Below, one piece after another: positions 28,934-38,560 of a DNA stretch of 64,000 nucleotides (positions are counted from its first letter, which is position 1; each line of letters starts with the position of its first letter). The stretch spans positions 124,001 to 188,000 of the forward strand of contig NZ_JAPDOB010000001.1 in the NCBI RefSeq assembly GCF_026013565.1, given 5' to 3'. A model generated the notes under the pieces. That model was not told where the DNA came from. It made no database searches and worked only from the letters and a program-made list of their open reading frames with translations. The position numbers and the translations under genes are program-made. This stretch comes from Sphingomonas arvum (GTDB lineage Bacteria > Pseudomonadota > Alphaproteobacteria > Sphingomonadales > Sphingomonadaceae).

Positions 28934-30526
28934 ATGCTCGACTTCGCGCGCTGGAAGGTGTGGGCGATTTCGCTGACGATCCTCGTCGGCATCCTGTTCG
29001 CCGTGCCCAGCTTGCTGCCGCAAAAGGCGCTGGACCGTTATCCGGCCTTCCTGCCGCACAGCCGCATCAGCCTCGGGCTCGACCTGGCCGGCGGCAGCCA
29101 GCTGCTGCTGGAGGCCGATGTGGCCGACGCCGCCAAGCAGCGCGTCACCGCCATGGAGGACAATGTCCGCACCGAGCTGCGCCGCGACCCGCGGGTGGAC
29201 ATCGGCGACATCTCGACCAGCGGTGGCCGGATCAGCTTCATGGTCCGTGATCCCGCCCAGCTCGATACCGCCGTGGAGCGCATGCGCACCCTGGCTCAGC
29301 CGGTCGGTCTGACCGGCACCCGCGCCTGGGACGTTCAGGCGTTCGACGGCAACCGGGTTGTGATGACGCCGACCGCGCAGGGTTCGGCCGCCGCATTGAA
29401 GGACGCGCTCACCGTCGCTCGCGACGTGGTCCGCCGCCGCATCGACCCGTCGGGCACCAAGGAAGTGACGGTCATCAACCAGGGCGCCCAGCGTATCCTG
29501 GTGCAGGTCCCCGGCGTCCAGGACCCCGAGGCGCTCAAGAGCCTCATCGGCCAGACCGCCCGGCTGGAGTTCAAGCTGGTGGACCAGAGCGCCGACCAGG
29601 CCGCGTTGGCGCAGGGCCGCGCGCCGGCGGGAAGCCAGGTGCTGCCATATGCCGATGGTACCGGCTTCATCGCCGTGCAGCGCCGGGTGATGGTCTCGGG
29701 CGAACAGCTGGCCGAAGCGCACCAGGGCTTCGACCCGCAGAGCGGCGCTCCCAACGTGTCGATCAAGTTCAATTCGGCCGGCGCCCGCCGCTTCGCCCGG
29801 GTGACGCAGGAGAATACCGGCAAGCCGTTCGCCATCATCCTCGACGAGAAGGTCCTGTCCGCGCCACGGATTGACGAGCCGATCCTTGGTGGTCAGGCGT
29901 CGATTAGCGGCAGCTTCACCACCGAAAGCGCCAACGCGCTGGCGATCAGCCTCGCGTCGGGCAAGCTGCCGGTTAAGCTCAACGTGGTGGAGGAGCGTAC
30001 CGTCGGTCCGGACCTCGGCCGTGACTCCATTCAGAAGGGCATTGTCGCCTCCATCCTGGCGGTTGTGGCGGTGGTGCTGTTCATGCTGATCACGTACGGC
30101 CGCTTTGGCGTATACGCGACCGCCGCGCTGATCGTGAACGCGCTGATGATCCTCGGCATCATGGCGATCTTCAACGCTTCGCTGACCTTGCCCGGGATCG
30201 CCGGTTTCGTGCTGACCATCGGTGCCGCGGTCGACGCCAACGTGCTGATCAACGAGCGCATCCGCGAGGAAATGCGGCGCGGCCGCAAGATCCTCGACGC
30301 GCTCGACACGGGCTACAAGGAGGCGTCCACCGCCATCTTCGACGCCAACATCACCAACACCATCGCCGCGGCGCTGATGTGGTACTTCGGCTCCGGCCCG
30401 ATCCGCGGCTTCGCGGTGGTGCTCTTCATCGGTATCGTCACCTCCGTCTTCACCGCGGTCAACTTCACTCGCATGCTGGTGGCCCTGTGGGTCAAGCGCC
30501 GGCGGCCGCGCGAACTGCACATCTGA
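28934..30526 (+). CDS. secD: Protein translocase subunit SecD
   Basis: A 530-residue inner-membrane protein. One N-terminal helix (WAISLTILVGILFAVPSLLP) is followed by a large periplasmic P1 domain, then five C-terminal helices. The RISLGLDLAGGSQLLLE motif and GAAVDANVLINERIREE are SecD hallmarks; the Asp in the latter is part of the proton path. It uses the proton-motive force to pull exported proteins across the membrane. secF starts 11 nt later. Confidence 0.98.
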   Translation: MLDFARWKVWAISLTILVGILFAVPSLLPQKALDRYPAFLPHSRISLGLDLAGGSQLLLEADVADAAKQRVTAMEDNVRTELRRDPRVDIGDISTSGGRISFMVRDPAQLDTAVERMRTLAQPVGLTGTRAWDVQAFDGNRVVMTPTAQGSAAALKDALTVARDVVRRRIDPSGTKEVTVINQGAQRILVQVPGVQDPEALKSLIGQTARLEFKLVDQSADQAALAQGRAPAGSQVLPYADGTGFIAVQRRVMVSGEQLAEAHQGFDPQSGAPNVSIKFNSAGARRFARVTQENTGKPFAIILDEKVLSAPRIDEPILGGQASISGSFTTESANALAISLASGKLPVKLNVVEERTVGPDLGRDSIQKGIVASILAVVAVVLFMLITYGRFGVYATAALIVNALMILGIMAIFNASLTLPGIAGFVLTIGAAVDANVLINERIREEMRRGRKILDALDTGYKEASTAIFDANITNTIAAALMWYFGSGPIRGFAVVLFIGIVTSVFTAVNFTRMLVALWVKRRRPRELHI

Positions 30527-30537
30527 GGATTGGCCCC

Positions 30538-31500
30538 ATGCGGCTGCTGAAGCTCGTTCCCGATAACACCAACATCGACTTCATGCGGTGGCGCAACCTC
30601 GCCCTCATTCTGTCGATCATCGCCACCGTGGCCAGTCTGGCGCTGGTCGGCGTGCGCGGCCTCAACCTCGGCGTGGATTTCGTCGGCGGCCAGATGGTCC
30701 GCGCCACCTTCCCGCAATCCGTTGAGGTCGACCAGCTGCGTGACCGCGTCGGCTCGCTCGGCCTGGGCGAAGCGAGCATCCAGGAATCGGGCGGCCCGAC
30801 CAGCTACCAGATCCGCCTTCCCCGGCCCGAAGGCGGGGAGGCGGCCGCCAACGCGGCTGCCAGCAAGGTCCGGCAGATGCTGGCCCAGCAGTATCCCGGC
30901 AGCCGCGTCGATTCGGTCGAGACCGTGTCCGGCAAGGTGTCGGAGGAGCTCGCCACCGATGGCGCCCTGGCGATCGGCCTCGCCATGCTCGGCATCGCCC
31001 TGTTCATCTGGTTCCGCTTCGAATGGCAGTTCGGCATCGGCGCTCTGGTGACGCTGTTCCACGACGTCTCCATGACACTGGGCTTCTTCTCGTTGTTCCA
31101 GCTGCAGGTCGACCTCAACGTGGTGGCAGCCATCCTCACCATTGTCGGCTATTCGCTCAACGACACGGTGGTGATCTACGATCGCATCCGCGAGAACCTG
31201 CGCAAATACCGCAAGATGCAGACAGTGCCGCTGCTCAACCTGTCGTTGAACGAGACGCTCAGCCGGACCATCGTCACCTCCCTGTCCATCCTGCTGGCCC
31301 TGGGCGCGCTGATGATCTTCGGTCCCGAAGTGATCTTCGGCCTGACGGTCGCCATCTTCCTCGGCATCTTCGTCGGCACCTACTCGTCGATCTACATCTC
31401 CTCACCGATCTTGGTCTGGCTCGGCGTCCGTCCGGACAGCTTCCTCAAGGGCGAGGAAGGCGAACGGATCGAGCGGCGGGGCGACGGCGCGGCTGTCTGA
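30538..31500 (+). CDS. secF: Protein translocase subunit SecF
   Basis: A 320-residue partner of SecD with the same topology. N-terminal LILSIIATVASLALVGVRG, LNLGVDFVGGQMV in the P1-like region, and TIVGYSLNDTVVIYDRIREN and the NETLSRTIVTSLS helix, all conserved. The charged tail GEEGERIERRG is cytoplasmic. It is separated from bamD by about 80 nt with no obvious terminator hairpin. Confidence 0.98.
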   Translation: MRLLKLVPDNTNIDFMRWRNLALILSIIATVASLALVGVRGLNLGVDFVGGQMVRATFPQSVEVDQLRDRVGSLGLGEASIQESGGPTSYQIRLPRPEGGEAAANAAASKVRQMLAQQYPGSRVDSVETVSGKVSEELATDGALAIGLAMLGIALFIWFRFEWQFGIGALVTLFHDVSMTLGFFSLFQLQVDLNVVAAILTIVGYSLNDTVVIYDRIRENLRKYRKMQTVPLLNLSLNETLSRTIVTSLSILLALGALMIFGPEVIFGLTVAIFLGIFVGTYSSIYISSPILVWLGVRPDSFLKGEEGERIERRGDGAAV

Positions 31501-31580
31501 ACGCAAGACAGGACGGGTTCATCTGCCGTGCCGCTTAACGGCGCTTTCCCTTGCCTTTGGCCAGCGTTAGAAGGCTCTCC

Positions 31581-32375
31581 ATGCTGAAGCTCTCCCGGGT
31601 CGCCACCGCGCTCGTCGCCTGCGCGATCATTCTCCCCGCCGCCGGCTGCTCGCGCAACCGCGCCAAGAGCGACGTCAACTATGTCGCCAGCGACGTGAAC
31701 ACGCTTTATGGCCTCGCCAAGGAACGGCTCGACACCAGCCAGTACGAGGAAGCAGCCAAGCTGTTCGACGAGGTCGAGCGGCAGCATCCCTATTCCGTAT
31801 GGGCCCGCCGGGCGCAGCTGATGAGCTCATTCAGCTACTACATGGCGCGCAAGTATCCCGAAGCGGTCAGCTCGTCGCAGCGCTTCCTGACCATCCACCC
31901 GGGCAACAAGGATGCGCCCTACGCGAGCTATCTGATCGCGATGAGCTATTACAACCAGATCGCCGACGTCAGCCGCGACCAGAAGGTGACGCAACAGGCG
32001 CTCGACAGCTTCAACGAGCTGATCCGCCGCTATCCGGAAAGCCGCTATGCGTCCGACGCGCGACTGAAGCTCGACCTCATCAACGACCATCTCGCCGGCA
32101 AGGAGATGGAGGTTGGCCGCTTCTACCAGCGCTCGGGTCAATGGCTCGCGTCCGTGACTCGCTTCCGCGTGGTTGTCGACAAGTACCAGACCACCAGCCA
32201 CACGCCCGAGGCGCTGATGCGCCTGACCGAGAGCTACCTCGCGCTCGGTGTGCCCGAAGAGGCGCAAAAGGCGGCCGCCACGCTCGGCCGCAACTACCCG
32301 GGCACGCAATGGTACCAGCACGCCTACGAGCTGATGCAGCGCAAGGCGCCGCAGCGCACCGCCTTCGCGAGCTAG
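31581..32375 (+). CDS. bamD: Outer membrane assembly lipoprotein BamD
   Basis: A 264-residue lipoprotein of the BAM complex, starting at the ATG at 31581 with AGAAGG upstream. Signal peptide ending in lipobox PAAGC. The rest is TPR-like helical repeats with conserved YEEAAKLFDEVERQHPYS, ARKYPEAVSSSQRFLTIHPGN and FNELIRRYPESRYA. BamD recruits BamA substrates on the periplasmic face of the outer membrane. recN follows 21 nt downstream, a neighbourhood common in alphaproteobacteria. Confidence 0.96.
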   Translation: MLKLSRVATALVACAIILPAAGCSRNRAKSDVNYVASDVNTLYGLAKERLDTSQYEEAAKLFDEVERQHPYSVWARRAQLMSSFSYYMARKYPEAVSSSQRFLTIHPGNKDAPYASYLIAMSYYNQIADVSRDQKVTQQALDSFNELIRRYPESRYASDARLKLDLINDHLAGKEMEVGRFYQRSGQWLASVTRFRVVVDKYQTTSHTPEALMRLTESYLALGVPEEAQKAAATLGRNYPGTQWYQHAYELMQRKAPQRTAFAS

Positions 32376-32396
32376 GCAAAGGAGCGGGGGCGGGGA

Positions 32397-34049
32397 GTGC
32401 TGCGGCAACTCGTCATCCGCGACGTGGTGCTGATCGATCGGCTGGAGCTCGACTTCGGCGACGGTCTCGGCGTCCTCACCGGCGAGACCGGCGCGGGCAA
32501 GTCGATCCTGCTGGATGCGCTAGGACTTGCGCTGGGTGCCCGCGCCGATAGCGGGCTGGTGCGCTCCGGCCAGGATGCCGCGGCGGTCACCGCTGCCTTC
32601 GACCTACCCGCCGGCCATCCGGGCCTCGCCGTGCTCGACGACGGCGGCGTCGAGGCGGAGCCCGGCGAACCCCTCCTTCTCAGGCGCCAGGTCAAGGCCG
32701 ACGGCGGCAGCCGCGCCTTTGCGGCCGGTGCCCCGGTGCCCGCCGCGCTGCTGCGCGAGGTTGGCGGAACCCTGGTCGAGATCCATGGCCAGCACGACGA
32801 TCGTGGCCTGCTGAACCCGCGCGGCCACCGCGACTTGCTCGACGCCTTCGGCAAGCTCGACCCGCGCCCGGTTAGCGCAGCCTGGAGCGCCGTGCAGCGG
32901 ATCGAAGCCGACCTCGCCGCCGCCCGCCAGACCGCTGACGAGGCCGAGCGCGACCGCGACTACCTGACCCACGCCGCCGAAGAGATTGCCCGGCTGGCGC
33001 CCGAGCCCGGCGAGGAGACCGCTCTCGCCGAGCAGCGCGCGGGCATGCAGTCCAGTGCCAAGGCCGGTGAAGCGCTGCAGGGGCTCGACGACCTGCTCGG
33101 CGGCTCCGACGGCGCACTGGCTTTGCTGCGCGCCGCCGCCCGCCGGATCGAGCGCGGCGCGGCCGACCATCCGCTGCTCGCCGAGGCGCTGGCCGGCATC
33201 GACCGCGCCGTGATCGAGACCGCCGAAGCCGAGGACCGCATCGGGCGCGCGGCCGAGGAACTCGCCTTCGATCCGCAGCGGCTGGAGCTGGTCGAGACCC
33301 GCCTGTTCGACATTCGCGCACTCGCCCGCAAGCACCGGGTCGAGCCCGACGCCTTGGCCGCGCTCGGTGCCAACATGGCGGCCAGGCTGGCGCTGATCGA
33401 GGCCGGCGGCGAACGGCTGGCGGAGCTTGGGCGCGACCTCGAGCAGGCCCGCGCCCGCTACGAGCAGCTGGCGGCCGAGTTGACGGAGCAGCGGCGCGCC
33501 GCCGCGACCCGACTCGATGCGGCCGTCAATGCCGAGCTTGCCCCGCTGAAGCTGGAAGCCGCGTCCTTCCGCACCGCCTTGTCGGACGGCGTTCCGGGAC
33601 CGGGCGGCAGCGACCGGGTCGAGTTCACCGTCTCCACCAACCCCGGCGCGCCGTTCGGCGCGCTCACGCGCATCGCATCGGGCGGCGAGCTGTCGCGCTT
33701 CATCCTCGCGCTGAAGGTCGCGCTGGCCGAAGCGGGCGGCGCTTCCACCATGATCTTCGACGAGATCGACCGCGGGGTCGGCGGCGCCGTCGCCAGCGCC
33801 ATCGGCGAGCGCCTGTCCCGCCTTGCCCAGCGCAGCCAGCTGCTGGTCGTCACCCACTCGCCCCAGGTGGCCGCCCGGGCCCGTCACCACTATCGCATCG
33901 AGAAGAGCCACGGTGCCGACGGCACCCGCACCACCGTGCGCAAGCTCGCTCCCGATGAACGGCGGGAGGAGATCGCCCGCATGCTGTCCGGTGCCGCCGT
34001 CACCGAAGAAGCGCGTGCCCAGGCCGCACGGCTGCTCGAAGCCGCCTAG
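32397..34049 (+). CDS. recN: DNA repair protein RecN
   Basis: SMC-like ATPase involved in double-strand break repair, 550 residues, GTG start. Walker A GETGAGKSIL, a central coiled coil (about 150-370), ABC signature ASGGELSRFILALKVAL and Walker B MIFDEIDRGVGG, then the switch His in VVTHSPQVA. It shares a four-base CTAG stop overlap with the small convergent membrane-protein gene. Confidence 0.97.
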   Translation: MLRQLVIRDVVLIDRLELDFGDGLGVLTGETGAGKSILLDALGLALGARADSGLVRSGQDAAAVTAAFDLPAGHPGLAVLDDGGVEAEPGEPLLLRRQVKADGGSRAFAAGAPVPAALLREVGGTLVEIHGQHDDRGLLNPRGHRDLLDAFGKLDPRPVSAAWSAVQRIEADLAAARQTADEAERDRDYLTHAAEEIARLAPEPGEETALAEQRAGMQSSAKAGEALQGLDDLLGGSDGALALLRAAARRIERGAADHPLLAEALAGIDRAVIETAEAEDRIGRAAEELAFDPQRLELVETRLFDIRALARKHRVEPDALAALGANMAARLALIEAGGERLAELGRDLEQARARYEQLAAELTEQRRAAATRLDAAVNAELAPLKLEAASFRTALSDGVPGPGGSDRVEFTVSTNPGAPFGALTRIASGGELSRFILALKVALAEAGGASTMIFDEIDRGVGGAVASAIGERLSRLAQRSQLLVVTHSPQVAARARHHYRIEKSHGADGTRTTVRKLAPDERREEIARMLSGAAVTEEARAQAARLLEAA

Positions 34050-34303
34050 CGCTCCCGCACCGCGGCGGCGAGCGCGGCGCCGCCGACCGCGGTGATCACC
34101 GACAGGAAGAACAAGTCGTCAAGGCCACCTTCGCGCCACTGCGCCATCGGCACGCCGTCGAGCGCCAGGCGAGCCGCCCATGTGCCGGTGGCAACCAGGG
34201 CGCCGACGATGGAAGCCAGCGAGAACCACAGCTTGCGGCGGCGGACCAGCAGAAATGCGACCCATGCGCTGAGACCCACTGGCAACCAGTAGGTCTCGGC
34301 CAT
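34046..34303 (-). CDS. Small membrane protein downstream of sdhA
   Basis: An 85-residue protein with three hydrophobic segments (YWLPVGLSAWVAFLLV, WFSLASIVGALVATGTWAARL and LFFLSVITAVGGAALAAAV). Its ATG overlaps the sdhA stop by one base, so it is probably co-translated with succinate dehydrogenase genes. No family is recognised. It occupies the place where sdhB usually lies. It could be a membrane accessory protein or unrelated. Confidence 0.6.
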   Translation of the reverse strand: MAETYWLPVGLSAWVAFLLVRRRKLWFSLASIVGALVATGTWAARLALDGVPMAQWREGGLDDLFFLSVITAVGGAALAAAVRER

Positions 34304-36102
34304 CAATAAACGCGCGCCTTGGGCTTGATGTAGCTGATGTCCTCGGTGAGCGTGTACTCGTGCACCGGGCGGTAATCGATTGCCACGCCGCGCCCGAAGT
34401 CACCGGCCCAGCCGTCCATCCACGCGATCGTGTGCTTCATCCAGTTCGCGTCGTCGCGGTTGGGGAAGTCCTCGTGCATGTGCGCACCGCGGCTTTCCTT
34501 GCGGTTCGCGGCGCAATGCATGGTGACCACGGCCTGCGAGAGCATGTTGTCGAGCTCAAGCGTCTCCACGAGGTCGGTGTTCCAGATCAGGCTGCGGTCG
34601 GTGACCTTCACGTCGCCCATGCCGCGGAACACCGCGTCGATCTTCTCCTTGCCTTCGTCCAGCGTGCGCTCGGTCCGGAACACGGCGCAGTCCGCCTGCA
34701 TGGTCCGCTGCATCTCGTTGCGCAGCTTCGCGGTCGGCGTGCCACCGTCGGCGTAGCGGAACTTGTCCAGACGGCCGAGCGACAGGTCGGCGCTGTCCTT
34801 GGGCAACAGCGCCTGCGCTGCCCCGCCCTTGAGCACCTCGCCCAATCGCAGGCCCGTCGCACGCCCGAACACCACCAGGTCGATCAGGCTGTTGGAGCCG
34901 AGGCGATTGGCACCGTGGACCGACACGCAGGCCGCTTCGCCGACCGCGAACAGGCCAGGCACGACCGCGTCCGGATTGCCGTCCTTCAGCGTGACGACCT
35001 CGCCATGATAGTTCGTCGGGATGCCGCCCATGTTGTAGTGGACGGTCGGCACCACCGGGATCGGTTCGCGTGTCAGGTCGACGCCGGCGAAGATCTTGGC
35101 GGTTTCCGTGATCCCCGGCAGGCGCTCGCCCAGGATCTTCGGGTCAATGTGGTCGAGGTGAAGGAAGATGTGGTCCTTCTCCTTGCCGACACCGCGCCCT
35201 TCGCGGATCTCCATCGCCATCGAGCGCGACACAACGTCGCGGCTGGCCAGGTCCTTGGCCGACGGAGCATAGCGCTCCATGAACCGCTCGCCTTCGGAGT
35301 TGGTGAGGTAGCCGCCTTCGCCGCGCGCGCCTTCGGTGATCAGCACGCCCGCGCCGTAGATGCCGGTCGGGTGAAACTGCACGAACTCCATGTCCTGCAA
35401 CGGCAGGCCGGCGCGCAGCACCATGGCGTTGCCGTCGCCGGTGCAGGTATGGGCCGACGTGGCCGAGAAGTAGCAGCGGCCGTAGCCGCCTGTCGCCAGC
35501 ACCACCGCCTGCGACCGGAAGCGGTGGATGCTGCCGTCCTCCATGCACAGCGCCACCAGGCCGCGGCACTCGCCATCGACCATGATCAGGTCGAGCGCGA
35601 AATATTCCACGAAGAAGTCGGCGTCATACTTCAGGCTCTGCTGGTAGAGCGTGTGGAGCATCGCATGGCCGGTGCGATCAGCGGCGGCGCAGGTGCGCTG
35701 CGCGGCCGGACCCTCGCCCATGTTCTGGGTCATCCCGCCGAAGGCGCGCTGGTAGATGCGGCCGTCGTCCGTGCGGCTGAACGGCAGGCCGGCATGCTCC
35801 AGCTCGTACACCGCCGCCGGCGCCTCGCGGCAGAGGTACTCGATCGCGTCCTGGTCACCGAGCCAGTCGGAGCCCTTCACCGTGTCGTACATGTGCCAGG
35901 TCCAGTGGTCCGGACCCATGTTGCCGAGGCTGGCCGCGATCCCGCCCTGCGCGGCCACCGTGTGGCTGCGGGTCGGGAACACCTTGGTGATGCAGGCGGT
36001 CTTCAGGCCCTTTTCGGCCGAGCCCATGGTGGCACGCAGGCCCGCGCCGCCGGCGCCCACAACCACGACATCGTAGACGTGATCGATGATCTGATATGAC
36101 AT
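34303..36102 (-). CDS. sdhA: Succinate dehydrogenase flavoprotein subunit
   Basis: A 599-residue catalytic subunit of complex II, oxidising succinate to fumarate. FAD-binding [17 protein letters not shown] at the N terminus, the covalent flavin His in [11 protein letters not shown], the active-site region [21 protein letters not shown], a His/Arg segment in [20 protein letters not shown] and the C-terminal KHTIAW are conserved. It follows sdhD by one base. sdhB is not in the operon. Confidence 0.98.
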   Translation of the reverse strand: MSYQIIDHVYDVVVVGAGGAGLRATMGSAEKGLKTACITKVFPTRSHTVAAQGGIAASLGNMGPDHWTWHMYDTVKGSDWLGDQDAIEYLCREAPAAVYELEHAGLPFSRTDDGRIYQRAFGGMTQNMGEGPAAQRTCAAADRTGHAMLHTLYQQSLKYDADFFVEYFALDLIMVDGECRGLVALCMEDGSIHRFRSQAVVLATGGYGRCYFSATSAHTCTGDGNAMVLRAGLPLQDMEFVQFHPTGIYGAGVLITEGARGEGGYLTNSEGERFMERYAPSAKDLASRDVVSRSMAMEIREGRGVGKEKDHIFLHLDHIDPKILGERLPGITETAKIFAGVDLTREPIPVVPTVHYNMGGIPTNYHGEVVTLKDGNPDAVVPGLFAVGEAACVSVHGANRLGSNSLIDLVVFGRATGLRLGEVLKGGAAQALLPKDSADLSLGRLDKFRYADGGTPTAKLRNEMQRTMQADCAVFRTERTLDEGKEKIDAVFRGMGDVKVTDRSLIWNTDLVETLELDNMLSQAVVTMHCAANRKESRGAHMHEDFPNRDDANWMKHTIAWMDGWAGDFGRGVAIDYRPVHEYTLTEDISYIKPKARVY

Positions 36103-36103
36103 G

Positions 36104-36535
36104 TTAAGCGGTAGCTCCGAAGGCGATCTTGGCCAGCGCGAACAGCGCCAGTGCCCCCACGCCTACATGTAGGAAGAGGCTGACGAGATGCCACATCATG
36201 CGGCCGCCTTCGTCCCCCTGATAATCGTCGACGATGACCTTGAGGCCCTCGAGGCTGTGCTCGAAGTTGAGGTAGACGAACAGCGCCATCGGCACGAAGC
36301 CCAAGGGGCTGCGCAGCCACTCGCGGATGGTGGCCTGGCTGTAGTCGGGCAGCAGCACCATGGACGCGATGAACCACAGGCCGAGCAGAACTAGCGCAAC
36401 GGAGGTTACCCGCTCGCGAATCCACAGGTTCCCGCCATGGTGGGCGCTGCCGAGCCCGCGAACGCGGCCCAGCGCCGTCTTGCCTTCGGGAACCGCATTG
36501 CGGTCGTGACGTCCGATGTCCTTGGGTCCAGTCAT
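36104..36535 (-). CDS. sdhD: Succinate dehydrogenase membrane anchor subunit
   Basis: A 143-residue membrane anchor of complex II. After a soluble N terminus come [41 protein letters not shown] (the His of this helix is the family heme/quinone-site region) and [20 protein letters not shown]. The ATG at 36535 overlaps the sdhC stop by 4 nt. A longer open frame exists upstream but is not SdhD-like. Confidence 0.94.
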   Translation of the reverse strand: MTGPKDIGRHDRNAVPEGKTALGRVRGLGSAHHGGNLWIRERVTSVALVLLGLWFIASMVLLPDYSQATIREWLRSPLGFVPMALFVYLNFEHSLEGLKVIVDDYQGDEGGRMMWHLVSLFLHVGVGALALFALAKIAFGATA

Positions 36536-36927
36536 GCGCGCACCAGGAGAATGTAGGCCCACAGGGCAATGGTGAGGACGGCCGAACCGATCCAGGTGGC
36601 GACCGCCATCGACTTGTTGCGCTTCAGCTCGAAGCCCGACCCGATGTCCATGACCAGGTGGCGCACGCCCGACAGAGTGTGCTGGAAGAAGCTCCAGCTC
36701 AGGCCCACCAGCACCAGGATGCCGAGCGGATGGCCGGCCGCCCTGCTGAACGTGGTGTAGCCGTTGCCGGCGCCGGCCAGTGCCAGCAGCCACCAGGTCA
36801 GCACCGCCAGTCCGCCGACCGACAGGGCTATCCCGGTCGCGCGGTGGAGAATGGAGGTCGCCATGTGCGGACCCCATTTCCAGATGGTCAGGTGGGGGGA
36901 CAGGGGCCGGGCCGTATTGCGCGCCAT
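36532..36927 (-). CDS. sdhC: Succinate dehydrogenase cytochrome b556 subunit
   Basis: A 131-residue membrane anchor subunit. RPLSPHLTIW at the N terminus, SILHRATGIALSVGGLAVLTWWL and HTLSGVRHLVMDIGSG (heme b ligand His) are the SdhC signatures, with a third helix WIGSAVLTIALWAYILLV. The start is taken at the ATG at 36927 with AGTGAG upstream; a GTG at 36936 would add MSF. It is the first gene of sdhCDA, transcribed divergently from the MCP gene. Confidence 0.95.
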   Translation of the reverse strand: MARNTARPLSPHLTIWKWGPHMATSILHRATGIALSVGGLAVLTWWLLALAGAGNGYTTFSRAAGHPLGILVLVGLSWSFFQHTLSGVRHLVMDIGSGFELKRNKSMAVATWIGSAVLTIALWAYILLVRA

Positions 36928-37087
36928 GAAGCTCACTTCGCTGCAGCTTGAGTAGAAGTAGCCGCCGCTTAGAAGCCGAGCGCCTCAGAGGCAAGGCAGC
37001 CGAAGGTCCGTCCGCTCTAACCGGCTCTTAACCAATGGCCTGCCACAAGGCCGCCGATCAGGCAGCACCAGATGGGTGGACGAGTAG

Positions 37088-38428
37088 ATGAGCGGACGGC
37101 GCACCAACGAACATGATTACGACCTCGCGCGCGGGCTGCGCTTCTATGACAGCACCGGCGACCTGCCGGCGCGCGCCGCCGAGCTCTGGGCCCGGATCAG
37201 CCACGCCGAGATGGACCTCGCGCGTGAGTTCTGGCGTCGCTACCGCAAGTCCGAAGAGCTCCGCCAGAGCATCCCGGACGATCAGCTGGAGCACCTTGCG
37301 ACCCGCATCGTGCCGTACCTCCAGGCCAAGTTCGCGAACCTGGCGGAAGGCAGCTGGATCGGGACCGCCCGTGGCTATGTCGAAAAGGCGCTCGCCTCCG
37401 ACCTCAGCCTGTCGACTCTGCTGGCCGGCCTGAACGCGGAAACGGAAGCCGCCTACGCCGCGATCCGCTCCAGCATCACCGATGAAGCGGAGCTTGTGGC
37501 CGCCTGCCGCACGTTGTCCGAAGTGGAAGCGCTCGAGATCGACGTCTTCGTCTACCACACCGTGTCGATCACCCGCGCGGGCCATCGCGCTCGCCGGGTC
37601 GAGGAAGCCGAGGAGTTCAAGCGCAAGGTTGTCAGCGTCGTGACGCGCTGCGTCGGTGAGAATGAGCAGCTGCGGGGTCAGGCGACCCTGACCGCCGGTG
37701 CCGCGCGCGGCATGCTCGGCAAGACCAGCGAAGTGGCCGCCGCTGCCGAGCAGTCGGCCGTCGCCATGCGCGAAGCGGCGCAGACCGCCGCCGGCCTGAT
37801 CCGCGCCATCGAGGACGCTCGGACAGAGGTAGAGACCGCCGCTGGCATCGCTACCCGCGCCAGCGATCAGGCCAGCCAGGCGGTGGAAGTCAGCCGCATG
37901 CTGTCGAGTCACGTGGAGGCGATCGAATCGATCCTCGGCCTGATCCGCGACATTGCCGGCCAGACCAACCTGCTCGCCCTCAACGCCACCATCGAGGCGG
38001 CGCGCGCGGGCGACGCCGGCCGCGGCTTCGCGGTGGTCGCGCAGGAGGTGAAGAGCCTCGCCAGCCAGACCGCGCGGGCGACCGACGACATCACCGCCAA
38101 GATTACCGCCATCCAGCAGGCGACCCGCCAGACGGTGGACGCAAACGGCAACATCCAGAGCACGGTGGAGGAGGTGCAGACCAGCGCCGACCGCATCCGT
38201 CAGGCGATGGAGCTGCAGGCGCAGACGGTCACCATGATCACTGCCGCGGTCGACGAGACCGCGCTCGCCGCCGACTCGATGAGCTCGACCATCGCCGCCA
38301 TCCGCTCCGACACGGAAAGCGTCGCCCGCGACATCGACCAGGTGGAGCAGGGCTTCGGACGCTTCGCCGACCAAGTCGTCGACGTCCGCAATGTCACCAG
38401 CGAATTCACCGCGAGATTCGCGGCTTGA
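37088..38428 (+). CDS. Soluble methyl-accepting protein with globin-like N-terminal domain
   Basis: A 446-residue cytoplasmic receptor with no membrane helix. The C-terminal half is a standard MCP signalling domain with tip [17 protein letters not shown] and [15 protein letters not shown]. The N-terminal 180 residues are all-helical; their spacing ([51 protein letters not shown]) resembles globin-coupled sensors such as HemAT. However, the segment that should carry the proximal heme His ([13 protein letters not shown]) has none. It may sense something other than heme-bound O2. It is far from the che operon and may plug into the same CheA. Confidence 0.87.
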   Translation: MSGRRTNEHDYDLARGLRFYDSTGDLPARAAELWARISHAEMDLAREFWRRYRKSEELRQSIPDDQLEHLATRIVPYLQAKFANLAEGSWIGTARGYVEKALASDLSLSTLLAGLNAETEAAYAAIRSSITDEAELVAACRTLSEVEALEIDVFVYHTVSITRAGHRARRVEEAEEFKRKVVSVVTRCVGENEQLRGQATLTAGAARGMLGKTSEVAAAAEQSAVAMREAAQTAAGLIRAIEDARTEVETAAGIATRASDQASQAVEVSRMLSSHVEAIESILGLIRDIAGQTNLLALNATIEAARAGDAGRGFAVVAQEVKSLASQTARATDDITAKITAIQQATRQTVDANGNIQSTVEEVQTSADRIRQAMELQAQTVTMITAAVDETALAADSMSSTIAAIRSDTESVARDIDQVEQGFGRFADQVVDVRNVTSEFTARFAA

Positions 38429-38440
38429 GCATGAGCAACC

Positions 38441-38516
38441 ACTCGTCCTGAGCGGAGCACGAAGTGCGTAGTGGAAGGGCGCCCCCCGACTGCGCTACGC
38501 TTCGCTCAGGACGAGT
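38441..38516. repeat. Palindromic intergenic repeat (REP-like)
   Basis: A 76-nt imperfect inverted repeat between the MCP and SDR genes. The outer 14 bases ACTCGTCCTGAGCG (38441-38454) are exactly complementary to CGCTCAGGACGAGT (38503-38516), and pairing continues imperfectly inward. The motif CTCGTCCTGAGCGAAG is of a kind I associate with short dispersed repeats in sphingomonad genomes. It could also act as a terminator-like structure. No second copy was found in this window. Confidence 0.75.
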
Positions 38517-38560
38517 CACGAGGCTTTGCGCAGCCGCTCCACGGCGCTAACGCGCCCTTC

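Noticed and set aside
34360-36099. A 579-codon open frame antisense to sdhA
   Set aside because: Same codon-phase artefact; composition is unlike a protein and sdhA is certain on the other strand.
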